8,671 nucleotides of DNA, from assembly GCA_905373605.1 (NCBI GenBank), contig CAJPTO010000125.1, positions 1-8,671 of the forward strand, written 5' to 3'. The stretch is from an uncultured Prevotella sp. GTDB taxonomy: Bacteria > Bacteroidota > Bacteroidia > Bacteroidales > Bacteroidaceae. Positions 1 through 7,077 of the stretch are shown in pieces. The position numbers and the translations under genes are program-made. The number at the start of each line of letters is the position of its first letter. The first letter of the stretch is position 1. Below the pieces are notes generated by a model. That model saw only the letters and a program-made list of their open reading frames with translations. It was not told the origin of the DNA and made no database searches.

Positions 1-884
1 AACTTCCCGAAGACGCACTCTGCCATTGGGACCTCTGCAAGAAGTTCAACCTCATCGATTTCGACCTTGGTGTGAAAATAACGGGTGCGGGCTTTCCCAT
101 ATATATAGGTAAGATGGCGCGCTTGCAACGCGCATTGGAGGCTTTCTTTCTAGAAGAGGCACGTAAAAGTGGGTATCTTGAGGTGCAACCGCCATTGGTG
201 GTTAACCAGGCTTCGGGATATGGGACGGGGCAGTTGCCCGACAAAGAGGGGCAGATGTATCATGCAGAACAAGACGATCTCTACCTTATTCCAACGGCCG
301 AAGTGCCTGTCACCAACATTTTCCGCGATGTTATCCTCGATGAGAAAGACCTTCCCGTGATGCGCTGCGCCTATTCGGCTTGTTTCAGACGCGAAGCAGG
401 GTCGTATGGCAAGGACGTGCGCGGACTTAATCGCCTGCATCAGTTCGACAAGGTGGAGATTGTGCGCATCGACAAGCCCGAACACTCGCACGAGTCGCAC
501 CAAAAGATGCTGAACCATGTCGAAAATCTGCTTCAGAAGCTGGAATTGCCTTATCATATCCTGCTGTTGTGCGGCGGCGACATGAGTTTTACCGCTTCCA
601 TCTGCTACGATTTCGAGGTTTGGAGCGCGGCGCAGAAGCGCTGGCTTGAGGTTTCATCGGTATCCAACTTCGAAAGTTATCAGGCCAACCGCCTGAAATG
701 CCGCTACAGGCGTGCCGACAACAAGAAGATAGAACTATGCCACACGCTCAACGGCTCGGCACTTGCCCTTCCGCGCATCGTGGCAGCCATCATCGAGAAC
801 AATCAAACGCCAGAGGGCATCCGCGTTCCAAAGGTGCTGGTGCCCTATTGTGGCTTCGAAATGCTCGACGACAAGAATTTTTAG
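1..884 (+). CDS. serS: Seryl-tRNA synthetase, 3' part (5' end outside window)
   Basis: This enzyme charges tRNA-Ser (and tRNA-Sec where present) with serine in the cytoplasm. The open frame runs from base 3 to the TAG at 882-884, giving 293 residues. A full SerS is about 420-430, so the N-terminal coiled-coil tRNA-binding arm and the true start lie upstream. The GTG at 72 is internal: in-frame codons before it already read as SerS sequence ending in DFDLGVKITGAGFP. Visible class II synthetase features are the motif 1 region with GTGQLPDKEGQMY, the serine-site TAEVP segment, motif 2 FRRE (384-395) followed by GSYGKDVRGLNRLHQFDKVE, the EVSSVSNFESYQANR stretch, and motif 3 NGSALALPR with its arginine at 774-776. 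The C-terminus VPYCGFEML is normal for the family. Identification is secure; only the missing 5' part is unknown. Confidence 0.97.
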   Translation, partial: LPEDALCHWDLCKKFNLIDFDLGVKITGAGFPIYIGKMARLQRALEAFFLEEARKSGYLEVQPPLVVNQASGYGTGQLPDKEGQMYHAEQDDLYLIPTAEVPVTNIFRDVILDEKDLPVMRCAYSACFRREAGSYGKDVRGLNRLHQFDKVEIVRIDKPEHSHESHQKMLNHVENLLQKLELPYHILLLCGGDMSFTASICYDFEVWSAAQKRWLEVSSVSNFESYQANRLKCRYRRADNKKIELCHTLNGSALALPRIVAAIIENNQTPEGIRVPKVLVPYCGFEMLDDKNF

Positions 885-960
885 CCCTTCGCCCCAAGGC
901 GGATAGCTATTAAAAGCTGCATAAAGCGTACTGAAACGCAAGACAAAAACATTAGATAAC

Positions 961-1010
961 GCCTCGGCGGTGTGCGCCAAACTTTAAAGACGGGCACCGC
1001 CGCGGGCTTT
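961..1010 (+). terminator. Candidate terminator hairpin after serS
   Basis: A perfect 8-bp inverted repeat, CGGCGGTG at 965-972 and CACCGCCG at 995-1002, is separated by 22 bases and followed by GGGCTTTC. The stem is GC-rich and lies 80 bases after the serS stop. The loop is long and the T-tract has only three T, so this could also be a leader structure of the next gene. Confidence 0.35.
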
Positions 1011-1077
1011 CAAACAACATATAACCTGCGACTTACATATTTACAAAACATAAACAATCAACATCAAATGCAAGGCC

Positions 1078-3441
1078 ATGAATAAGATTATCAGAAAAGA
1101 ACAGTTCTCCGAGAAGGTGTATCGTTTTGAAATTGAGGCACCACTGATTGCCAAGAGCAGAAAGGCCGGAAACTTTGTTATCGTTAGGGTGGGCAGCAAA
1201 GGCGAACGCATGCCGCTAACCATTGCCGATGCTGACACTACGCGGGGCACAATCACACTCGTGGTGCAAAAGGTTGGCCTGTCGTCTATCAAGCTGTGCA
1301 ACCTCAATGAGGGCGAGTATGTCACCGATGTGGTTGGACCGCTGGGCAACCCAACGCACATTGAAAACTTCGGAACGGTGATTTGTGCTGGCGGAGGTGT
1401 GGGTGTGGCACCCATGCTGCCCATCATCCGAGCCCTTAAAGCTGCCGGTAACCGCGTGCTTTCGGTGCTGGCAGGACGCTCGAAAGACCTTATTATATTG
1501 GAAGACGAAGTGCGGCAGAGTTCTGACGAGGTGATTATCATGACCGATGATGGCTCGTATGGTGAAAAAGGAGTGGTAACGGTGGGCATGGAGAAATTTA
1601 TTAACGCCGAACACATCGACAGGGCGTTCGCCATTGGCCCAGCCATCATGATGAAGTTTTGCTGCCTGCTCACGCAGAAATACAACATCCCCACAGACGT
1701 TTCGCTCAACACCATCATGGTAGACGGCACAGGAATGTGTGGTGCTTGCCGACTTACCATCGGCGGAAAAACAAGGTTTGTGTGCATTGATGGACCTGAA
1801 TTTGACGGGGCTTTGGTGGATTGGGACGAGATGTTCAAGCGCATGGGCACGTTCAAAAAGGCCGAAAGCGAAGAACTTCAACGCTACAACGAACACATCG
1901 AGCAGGTGGAAGAACGTACGGCGCAAGTGTCTGCGTCTATCACGATGGACGTTGAACCTACCACAGAAGGCATTGACGTGCTGACAGACCGCAATGCAGA
2001 ATGGCGGAAAGAGCTTCGCGCAAGCATGAAACCCAAAGAACGTACCAGCATCCCTCGCGTAGAGATGCCCGAACTGGACCCTGTTTACCGTGCCACTTCG
2101 CGTCTGGAAGAGGTGAATAAGGGCTTGACGAAGGAGTTGGCCCTGTTGGAAGCCAAGCGATGTCTTGATTGTGCAAAGCCCACTTGCATGGAAGGATGTC
2201 CCGTTAGCATCAACATACCTTCATTTATTAAGAATATTGAGCGCGGACAATTCCTTGCAGCAGCCAAGGTTCTTAAGGACACATCGGCCCTGCCTGCCGT
2301 TTGCGGCCGCGTTTGTCCGCAAGAAAAGCAATGCGAAAGCCGCTGCATACACCTCAAAATGAAAGAGCCTGCTGTGGCCATAGGCTATTTGGAACGCTTT
2401 GCAGCCGACTATGAGCGCGAGAGCGGCAACATAAGTGTTCCACAATTGGCACCTGCTAACGGCATAAAGATAGCCGTTGTGGGGTCTGGCCCTGCTGGAT
2501 TGAGCTTCGCAGGCGACATGGCTAAGTATGGTTACGATGTCACTGTGTTCGAAGCCTTGCACGAAATAGGCGGTGTTTTGAAGTATGGCATTCCCGAATT
2601 TAGGCTTCCTAACAAGATTGTTGATGTGGAAATAGACAACCTCAAGAAGATGGGCGTGCACTTCATTACCGACTGCATCGTGGGTAAAACCATCTCGGTA
2701 GACGACTTGGAAGCGCAAGGCTATAAGGGCATTTTCGTTGGTTCGGGAGCAGGGTTGCCCAATTTCATGGGTATTCCAGGTGAAAACGCCATCAACATCA
2801 TGTCGTCTAACGAATATCTAACGCGCGTTAACCTCATGGATGCCGCCAATCCCAACACCGATACGCCCATCAATCTGGGCAAGCGCGTGATGGTGGTGGG
2901 CGGAGGCAACACTGCAATGGACTCTTGCCGCACGGCTAAACGCCTTGGAGCTGAGGTTACGCTGGTTTACAGACGGTCGGAAGCCGAGATGCCCGCCCGA
3001 CTTGAAGAGGTGAAACACGCCAAAGAGGAGGGCATTGACTTCCTAACGCTGCACAACCCGCTTGAATATCTCACTGACGAACAAGGTGCCGTGAAGGCTG
3101 CTGTGCTGCAAGTGATGGAGCTCGGCGAGCCAGATGCCAGTGGCCGACGCAGTCCACAACCCATCGAAGGCGTAACAAAGACGCTCGATGTAGACCAAGT
3201 GATTGTTGCTGTTGGTGTTTCGCCCAACCCACTTGTACCCAATTCTATCCGTGGACTTGAACTTGGAAGAAAGAATACCATTGTGGTGAACGAAGGAATG
3301 CAGTCGAGTAGACCCGAAATTTATGCTGGTGGCGACATTGTTCGCGGTGGTGCAACGGTGATTTTGGCTATGGGCGACGGCCGTAAGGCGGCCGCTAGCA
3401 TGCATAAGCAATTGGCCGAGGCCTTGCAACCCGCACTTTAA
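1078..3441 (+). CDS. Fused NfnA-NfnB type flavin/iron-sulfur oxidoreductase (annotated as DHOD B NAD-binding subunit/glutamate synthase small subunit)
   Basis: This 787-residue protein joins two electron-transfer units. Residues 1-250 resemble PyrK/NfnA/SudB: FAD-binding RMPLTIAD (44-51), NAD-site GGGVGVAP (105-112) and a 2Fe-2S site Asp216-x4-Cys221-x2-Cys224-x11-Cys236. Residues 251-340 form a charged linker. Residues 341-787 resemble GltD/NfnB/SudA: eight cysteines (362, 365, 370, 374, 409, 413, 419, 423) plus Glu439 suited to two 4Fe-4S clusters, FAD motif GSGPAG (469-474), NAD(P) motif GGGNTAMD (608-615) and the closing FAD motif GGD (751-753). Known relatives transfer electrons between NADH, NADPH and ferredoxin (Nfn) or reduce polysulfide (Sud). 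Asp in place of the first PyrK cysteine favours Nfn. No pyrD or gltB lies nearby, so dihydroorotate or glutamate synthase roles are unsupported. The ATG at 1068 opens only a very short frame, so 1078 is the start. Confidence 0.93.
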   Translation: MNKIIRKEQFSEKVYRFEIEAPLIAKSRKAGNFVIVRVGSKGERMPLTIADADTTRGTITLVVQKVGLSSIKLCNLNEGEYVTDVVGPLGNPTHIENFGTVICAGGGVGVAPMLPIIRALKAAGNRVLSVLAGRSKDLIILEDEVRQSSDEVIIMTDDGSYGEKGVVTVGMEKFINAEHIDRAFAIGPAIMMKFCCLLTQKYNIPTDVSLNTIMVDGTGMCGACRLTIGGKTRFVCIDGPEFDGALVDWDEMFKRMGTFKKAESEELQRYNEHIEQVEERTAQVSASITMDVEPTTEGIDVLTDRNAEWRKELRASMKPKERTSIPRVEMPELDPVYRATSRLEEVNKGLTKELALLEAKRCLDCAKPTCMEGCPVSINIPSFIKNIERGQFLAAAKVLKDTSALPAVCGRVCPQEKQCESRCIHLKMKEPAVAIGYLERFAADYERESGNISVPQLAPANGIKIAVVGSGPAGLSFAGDMAKYGYDVTVFEALHEIGGVLKYGIPEFRLPNKIVDVEIDNLKKMGVHFITDCIVGKTISVDDLEAQGYKGIFVGSGAGLPNFMGIPGENAINIMSSNEYLTRVNLMDAANPNTDTPINLGKRVMVVGGGNTAMDSCRTAKRLGAEVTLVYRRSEAEMPARLEEVKHAKEEGIDFLTLHNPLEYLTDEQGAVKAAVLQVMELGEPDASGRRSPQPIEGVTKTLDVDQVIVAVGVSPNPLVPNSIRGLELGRKNTIVVNEGMQSSRPEIYAGGDIVRGGATVILAMGDGRKAAASMHKQLAEALQPAL

Positions 3442-3505
3442 GCTTGCACCATAAACCATAACGCAAGTATCTTACACAAGCATACTGCCCTGCAAACCAT
3501 TTCTC

Positions 3506-3550
3506 AATGTTGCCTTTTCGAGCATAGTTGTTCGGAAAGGCAACATTTTT
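3506..3550 (+). terminator. Strong intrinsic terminator of the fused oxidoreductase gene
   Basis: A perfect 12-bp stem (AATGTTGCCTTT at 3506-3517 with AAAGGCAACATT at 3536-3547) continues inward through seven more pairs, two of them G-T, to a TAGT loop at 3525-3528. The distal arm runs into TTTTT (3546-3550). It sits 64 bases after the stop codon. The A-rich flank on the left could allow some termination from the other strand too. Confidence 0.88.
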
Positions 3551-3779
3551 CGTTAATCCCTAAAATAAAATCTTGCTCGTTTGAGTAAATAACCACTTTC
3601 ACAAAACATGCGACAACCATAATTTATATAAACAATAAGGCTTCCGACTGACGTAGCTTGCAAAGCTACAAACAACAAAAAAGTAAAATATTCAGCATAA
3701 ATTTTAACATTGTGAGTAGGTTCGCAAATCACCAACCGAGCACACGACCGCAAATATCTCATTCTTACGCGAGGTGAAC

Positions 3780-4031
3780 ATGAAGAACGCAAATCGACTT
3801 ACGTACTTGGAAACAGGCCATTTTGCTGATTTTTGCCGCCATTTACGGCAAAACATCATGCAAAGTGATGCATTTAGCTGTGCAATATGCATCAAAAAGC
3901 CTTGCAATATGCATGAAAAAGCTCGGCTATCACATACAAAAAGCTTTGCTAAATGCTGCATTTTGCTTGATTATGAAGCAAAAAAGGGCTACAGGCACGC
4001 ATTTATGGCTTCGTATAAGCGACAAATTTGA
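3780..4031 (+). CDS. Doubtful small hypothetical ORF (83 residues)
   Basis: The frame starts at ATG 3780, six bases downstream of a possible GAGG ribosome-binding site (3771-3774), and ends at TGA 4029-4031. The product would begin MKNANRLTYLETGHFADFC and is rich in Cys, His, Lys and Arg, with no signal peptide, membrane segment or known domain. It crosses the 22-base tandem repeat, and frames on both strands are open over the same DNA. Coding is therefore uncertain, and it may only be a translated piece of a repeated non-coding element. I do not recognise it. Confidence 0.18.
   Translation: MKNANRLTYLETGHFADFCRHLRQNIMQSDAFSCAICIKKPCNMHEKARLSHTKSFAKCCILLDYEAKKGYRHAFMASYKRQI
3881..3922. repeat. 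Two-copy tandem repeat, 22-base period
   Basis: TGCAATATGCATCAAAAAGC (3881-3900) and TGCAATATGCATGAAAAAGC (3903-3922) match at 19 of 20 bases. A degenerate third unit may start at 3859 (TGCAAAGTGATGCATTTAGC), exactly 22 bases earlier. Each good unit centres on the palindromic ATGCAT. Confidence 0.75.
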
Positions 4032-4372
4032 GGTTGAAGTAGATGGAATTGTACGGTAAAAGCTGAAAAACGCATGCAAAATGCACAAAAAGGCTGAAGC
4101 CGAAAGTGGGTGAACGTGACAATCTAGAGAACCAAAACGATGCAAATTGCCGCATTTTCCATCTCCGTTCCAGCTGGAAGAACATATGAGAGCAAGGGAA
4201 ACGCATGCTTTTACACGCTTATCTCCCTCAAAAATTTCTAGAACAGGATGCAGAGAAGGTATAAGTTTGTAAAGAAATAACAAACAAAATTTCCTTTGTG
4301 ACTATATATGACGCAGGATGCCACAACAACATTGCAAGCAGAATGGCTGTAGAGGCTATTTATAGAACATGC

Positions 4373-5422
4373 CTAAACCGATATTTCGCCTGCAATGCTC
4401 TTGTGCATAAGCTTTCTCACCGTGCCATTGTCGCGATACATGCCCTGCAAGAACATCAGCTTGGCCAGTGCAGCTTCAACGGTGCTGTCGTAACCGCTTA
4501 CAACGCCCGCGCTCTTGAGTTGAAATCCCGTGTCGTAACGTTCCATCTCAACACTTCCGGCAATGCATTGGCTGATGTTCACCACCACAACGCCACGGTT
4601 ATACGCTTCTTTTAGCAGTTTCATCAACCACGGATGTTGGGGTGCATTTCCGCTGCCATAGCTTCGCATAACGATGCTTCGCAACTCGGGAGCTTCTATC
4701 AAGTGGCGAATGATGTTCTCTTGTATGCCAGGAAAGATGGAAAGCACCGTTAGATTTGAGTCTAATGCGGTGTGCGGAATCATGGGTAAGTTGTAGTTGG
4801 GCTTCAAAATCTCGTGATGATGAAAGTTGAAATTGATGCCCGCATCGCAAAGTGAGGGGTAGTTGAACGACTCGAAGGCATTAAAACCTTCAGCGTTTTG
4901 CTTGGTAGAGCGGTTTCCGCGCAGCAGCTTGCCGCTGAAGTAGATGCACACTTCTGGCACCATCGGCCTTCCATCGTTGTGATGCGCTGCTGCCAATTCG
5001 ATGCTTGTCACCAAATTTTCCTTACCATCGGTGCGCAGTTGGCCAATGGGCAACTGACTTCCCGTTAAGACAACAGGCTTGGTAAGATTTTCTAGCATGA
5101 ATGAAAGAGCCGATGCCGTGTAAGCCATTGTGTCTGTTCCGTGCAACACAACAAAACCGTCATAATTGTCGTAGTTCTCGGCAATGATGCCCACAAGATG
5201 TGCCCACAAGCGTGGGGCCATGTCGCTAGAATCGATGGGAGCTGCAAACTGGAAAACCTCAATGCCCGTCTTAAGGTACCTGAATTCAGGCAGATTGTCT
5301 ACCAAGTAGTTGAAGTCGAGCGGTTCGAGTGCGCCCGTTGTGGGATTTTTACCCATCCCGATGGTACCACCCGTGTAAATCAGCAGCACCTTATTGGCTC
5401 TTTGAAATGTGAAACTTGCCAT
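4373..5422 (-). CDS. ansA: Type I (cytoplasmic) L-asparaginase
   Basis: This enzyme hydrolyses L-asparagine to L-aspartate and ammonia. The 349-residue length suits the AnsA type, and there is no signal peptide, so a cytoplasmic location is expected rather than the periplasmic AnsB type. The first catalytic motif is YTGGTIGM (16-23), with Thr17 as the expected nucleophile. The second is HGTDTM (94-99), supplying Thr96 and Asp97. Lys165 in FSGKLLRGNR matches the catalytic lysine, and VLTGSQLPI (118-126) is a conserved family segment. The C-terminal domain includes MRSYGSGNAP (252-261) and NISQCIAGSVEM. All expected catalytic residues are present. The gene is convergent with the fused oxidoreductase and divergent from the uronate isomerase homologue. 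The ATG at 5422 follows a well-placed Bacteroidetes promoter by about 25 bases. Confidence 0.95.
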   Translation of the reverse strand: MASFTFQRANKVLLIYTGGTIGMGKNPTTGALEPLDFNYLVDNLPEFRYLKTGIEVFQFAAPIDSSDMAPRLWAHLVGIIAENYDNYDGFVVLHGTDTMAYTASALSFMLENLTKPVVLTGSQLPIGQLRTDGKENLVTSIELAAAHHNDGRPMVPEVCIYFSGKLLRGNRSTKQNAEGFNAFESFNYPSLCDAGINFNFHHHEILKPNYNLPMIPHTALDSNLTVLSIFPGIQENIIRHLIEAPELRSIVMRSYGSGNAPQHPWLMKLLKEAYNRGVVVVNISQCIAGSVEMERYDTGFQLKSAGVVSGYDSTVEAALAKLMFLQGMYRDNGTVRKLMHKSIAGEISV

Positions 5423-5453
5423 AACGACAATTTTTTATGCTTAAATTATGCTG

Positions 5454-5484
5454 CAAATATACGTCAAATCTTCCGTAAATCAAA
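5454..5484 (-). promoter_or_regulatory. Bacteroidetes-type promoter of the asparaginase gene
   Basis: Read on the minus strand, a TTTG (-33 element, plus-strand 5481-5484) is followed after exactly 19 bases by TATATTTG (5454-5461). This matches the TTTG-N19-21-TAnnTTTG consensus of the phylum's primary sigma factor. Transcription would begin near 5447, leaving a leader of about 25 bases before the ATG at 5422. Confidence 0.75.
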
Positions 5485-5493
5485 AAATAAACG

Positions 5494-5501
5494 TATATTT
5501 G
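5494..5501 (+). promoter_or_regulatory. Probable -7 box for the uronate isomerase homologue
   Basis: TATATTTG fits the Bacteroidetes -7 consensus TAnnTTTG on the plus strand. No good TTTG lies 19-21 bases upstream; the best there is TTCC at 5471-5474. It may therefore be weak or activator-dependent. A start near 5508 would give a leader of about 135 bases (to 5644), in which I see no riboswitch or strong hairpin. Confidence 0.5.
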
Positions 5502-5644
5502 CGTGTTGTAAACAAAGGGTGTCGAACATCTGGTTTTGTTCATTGTGTTATCCTTTGCAACACATAGCCTGCAAAGTGTAGCCCAAAGGTGTTTTAACCC
5601 TTTCTGTTTTGCGGCAAACAACACAACAAAGAAACTTATCTATC

Positions 5645-7042
5645 ATGCAAAATATAGACGATAATTTTTTGCTTGAGACAACTTTTGCCCAAGAATTGTA
5701 TCGAGAACATGCACATCATGCGCTCGTGATAGACTATCATAGCCATATTTCTCCGCAAGATATGGCACAAAACCGCACATTTGATACCATCACAAGCCTC
5801 TGGATGGACAACAATCCCTACCTGTGGCGGGCCATGAGAGCAAATGGCGTGGAAGAGAAATACTGCACGGGGACGGATATTGACCAATGGCAGCGGTTTG
5901 AACAGTGGGCACTAACCATGCCTTTCCTTATGCGCAGCCCACTTTACCTATGGTCGCACCTTGCCTTGAAGGCGGTGTTCGGCATCAACGAGCCTCTAAA
6001 TGCACATTCGGCACGCCGCATTTTCGATGCTTGCAATGCGCAACTGCAGGGTGGGGGACTGAGCGCGCAGTCGCTATTGCGCCGTTTCAACATCGCCTGT
6101 GTCTGCACCATCGACGATCCCATCGACAGCTTGGAACATCACCAAAAGCTGAAAAGTGATGGCATAGACCTGAAAATGCTGCCCACATGGCGACCTGACA
6201 AGGCAATGAACATCGAGAAAAGGGAATTTCGTGCCTATGTAAGGCAGCTGGGGGATGTGACAAACACAGACATCTCAACCTTTAACGGCCTTGTGGATGC
6301 CTTGCAAAAGCGACACGATTACTTTGCGCAAAACGGCTGTTGCATGGCCGACCACCAGCTGGAAGAGTTTTACGACGAGGAATATACCGACTCGCAGATA
6401 GAGATTGTCTATGAAAAAGCCATGCGCGGACAAGACCTTTCGCGTGGCGAGGTGCGCCAATATAAACATTGCTTCTTGAAACTAACGGCCGAAATGAACC
6501 ATGCCGCCAACTGGACGCAACAATATCATTATGGCATCTTGCTCGACAACAATTCCCTTTTGTACGAAGCGTTGGGGCAGGGCGTTGGGGCCGACTCGAT
6601 TGGAGAACCCTATACGGCACACGCCATGAGTCATTTCTTGAACGACTTGCACACTCGAGGCAAGCTGGCCCGCACGATATTGACTTGCTTGAACCCTGCA
6701 GACAACGACATGCTCTGCTCTATGATGGGTAATTTCCAAGAAGCTGGCATACCCGGAAAGTTGCAATTCGGAATGGGGTGGTGGTCTAATGCCTTGCCAG
6801 GCTATGTGGGCGAGCAGATTGATGCCCTTTCAAGGTTTGGTTTATTGGGGCGTTCCATAGGTGTCTCTACCGGGTCGCGGTCGTTGCTGTCGCTTGTTCG
6901 TCACGAATATTTTAGGCGTTTGCTGTGCAACCTCTTGGGAAACGATGTGGCCAAAGGGCTTCTGCCTGCCGACATGCAGGCAATCGGCAAGCTGGTGGAA
7001 AACGTTTGCTACAACAATGCACATCGTTTTTTCGGCCTCTAG
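5645..7042 (+). CDS. uxaC: Uronate isomerase family protein with altered active site
   Basis: UxaC enzymes interconvert D-glucuronate and D-fructuronate, or D-galacturonate and D-tagaturonate, in the cytoplasm. This 465-residue protein aligns along its whole length: NFLLETTFAQELY near the start, DYHSH (30-34), WRAMRANGV (61-69), DDPIDSLEHH, WRPDKA (182-187), ADH (235-237), WTQQYHYG, FGMGWW and RHEYFRR. Retained positions are His32 and His34 (metal pair), Arg183, Asp236, His295, Trp379 and Arg412. Three key positions differ: Pro58 for E. coli His59, Leu300 for Arg302, and Gly410 for Asp412 of the TDSRS motif. The correspondence rests on my recall of the E. coli protein. Family membership is firm; normal isomerase activity is doubtful. 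I chose ATG 5645 because the protein then starts like other UxaC; the frame stays open upstream to a TTG at 5609. A lipoprotein gene follows 35 bases later. Confidence 0.9.
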   Translation: MQNIDDNFLLETTFAQELYREHAHHALVIDYHSHISPQDMAQNRTFDTITSLWMDNNPYLWRAMRANGVEEKYCTGTDIDQWQRFEQWALTMPFLMRSPLYLWSHLALKAVFGINEPLNAHSARRIFDACNAQLQGGGLSAQSLLRRFNIACVCTIDDPIDSLEHHQKLKSDGIDLKMLPTWRPDKAMNIEKREFRAYVRQLGDVTNTDISTFNGLVDALQKRHDYFAQNGCCMADHQLEEFYDEEYTDSQIEIVYEKAMRGQDLSRGEVRQYKHCFLKLTAEMNHAANWTQQYHYGILLDNNSLLYEALGQGVGADSIGEPYTAHAMSHFLNDLHTRGKLARTILTCLNPADNDMLCSMMGNFQEAGIPGKLQFGMGWWSNALPGYVGEQIDALSRFGLLGRSIGVSTGSRSLLSLVRHEYFRRLLCNLLGNDVAKGLLPADMQAIGKLVENVCYNNAHRFFGL

Positions 7043-7077
7043 GTGAAAACTTTTATTTTTATTTAAAAACAGATAAC

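Larger units (their letters stand above)
3551..4372. other. Gene-poor convergent intergenic region
   Basis: About 820 bases lie between the terminator of the fused oxidoreductase and the stop codon of the minus-strand asparaginase. Several short frames are open on both strands, but none shows recognisable protein features. I counted about eleven ATGC words between 3850 and 4330, against roughly two expected by chance. Other structures are a 7-bp inverted repeat with a 3-base loop (3653-3669), an 8-bp stem TTTTGCTT/AAGCAAAA (3961-3983), a 12-bp palindrome TTCCAGCTGGAA (4168-4179) and two copies of AAACGCATGC (4068-4077 and 4199-4208). I see no tRNA, no IS ends and no clear terminator for asparaginase. 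It could be decayed sequence or a dispersed Prevotella repeat. Confidence 0.6.
5453..5502. repeat. Perfect 12-bp inverted repeat spanning the divergent promoters
   Basis: GCAAATATACGT (5453-5464) and ACGTATATTTGC (5491-5502) are exact reverse complements separated by 26 bases. Each arm contains the -7 box of one of the two divergent promoters. The symmetry may simply reflect two similar promoters, or it may also be a regulator-binding site. Confidence 0.7.

Noticed and set aside
1041..1926. Long minus-strand open frames opposite the fused oxidoreductase
   Set aside because: They are antisense shadows of a clearly recognised conserved gene and show no protein features of their own.
3653..3669. 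Hairpin GTAGCTT/AAGCTAC as a terminator
   Set aside because: The plus side is followed by an A-rich run rather than T, and on the minus strand the T-rich run precedes the stem instead of following it.
3712..3736. A stretch resembling a tRNA T-arm (GTAGGTTCGCAAATCACCA)
   Set aside because: No matching acceptor, D or anticodon arms lie upstream, and the flanking stem is only about four pairs.
3930..4283. Minus-strand 117-codon open frame
   Set aside because: No recognisable domain, low-complexity Ser/Cys/Phe-rich composition, and it overlaps repeat-bearing DNA that is open in several frames.
3551..4372. CRISPR array or insertion sequence in the gene-poor region
   Set aside because: Only two good repeat units with a two-base gap, no unique spacers, no transposase fragment, and no terminal inverted repeats with target duplications.
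5609..5644. Upstream TTG start for the uronate isomerase homologue
   Set aside because: The extra 12 residues are not like the family N-terminus, while the ATG at 5645 starts at the usual place.
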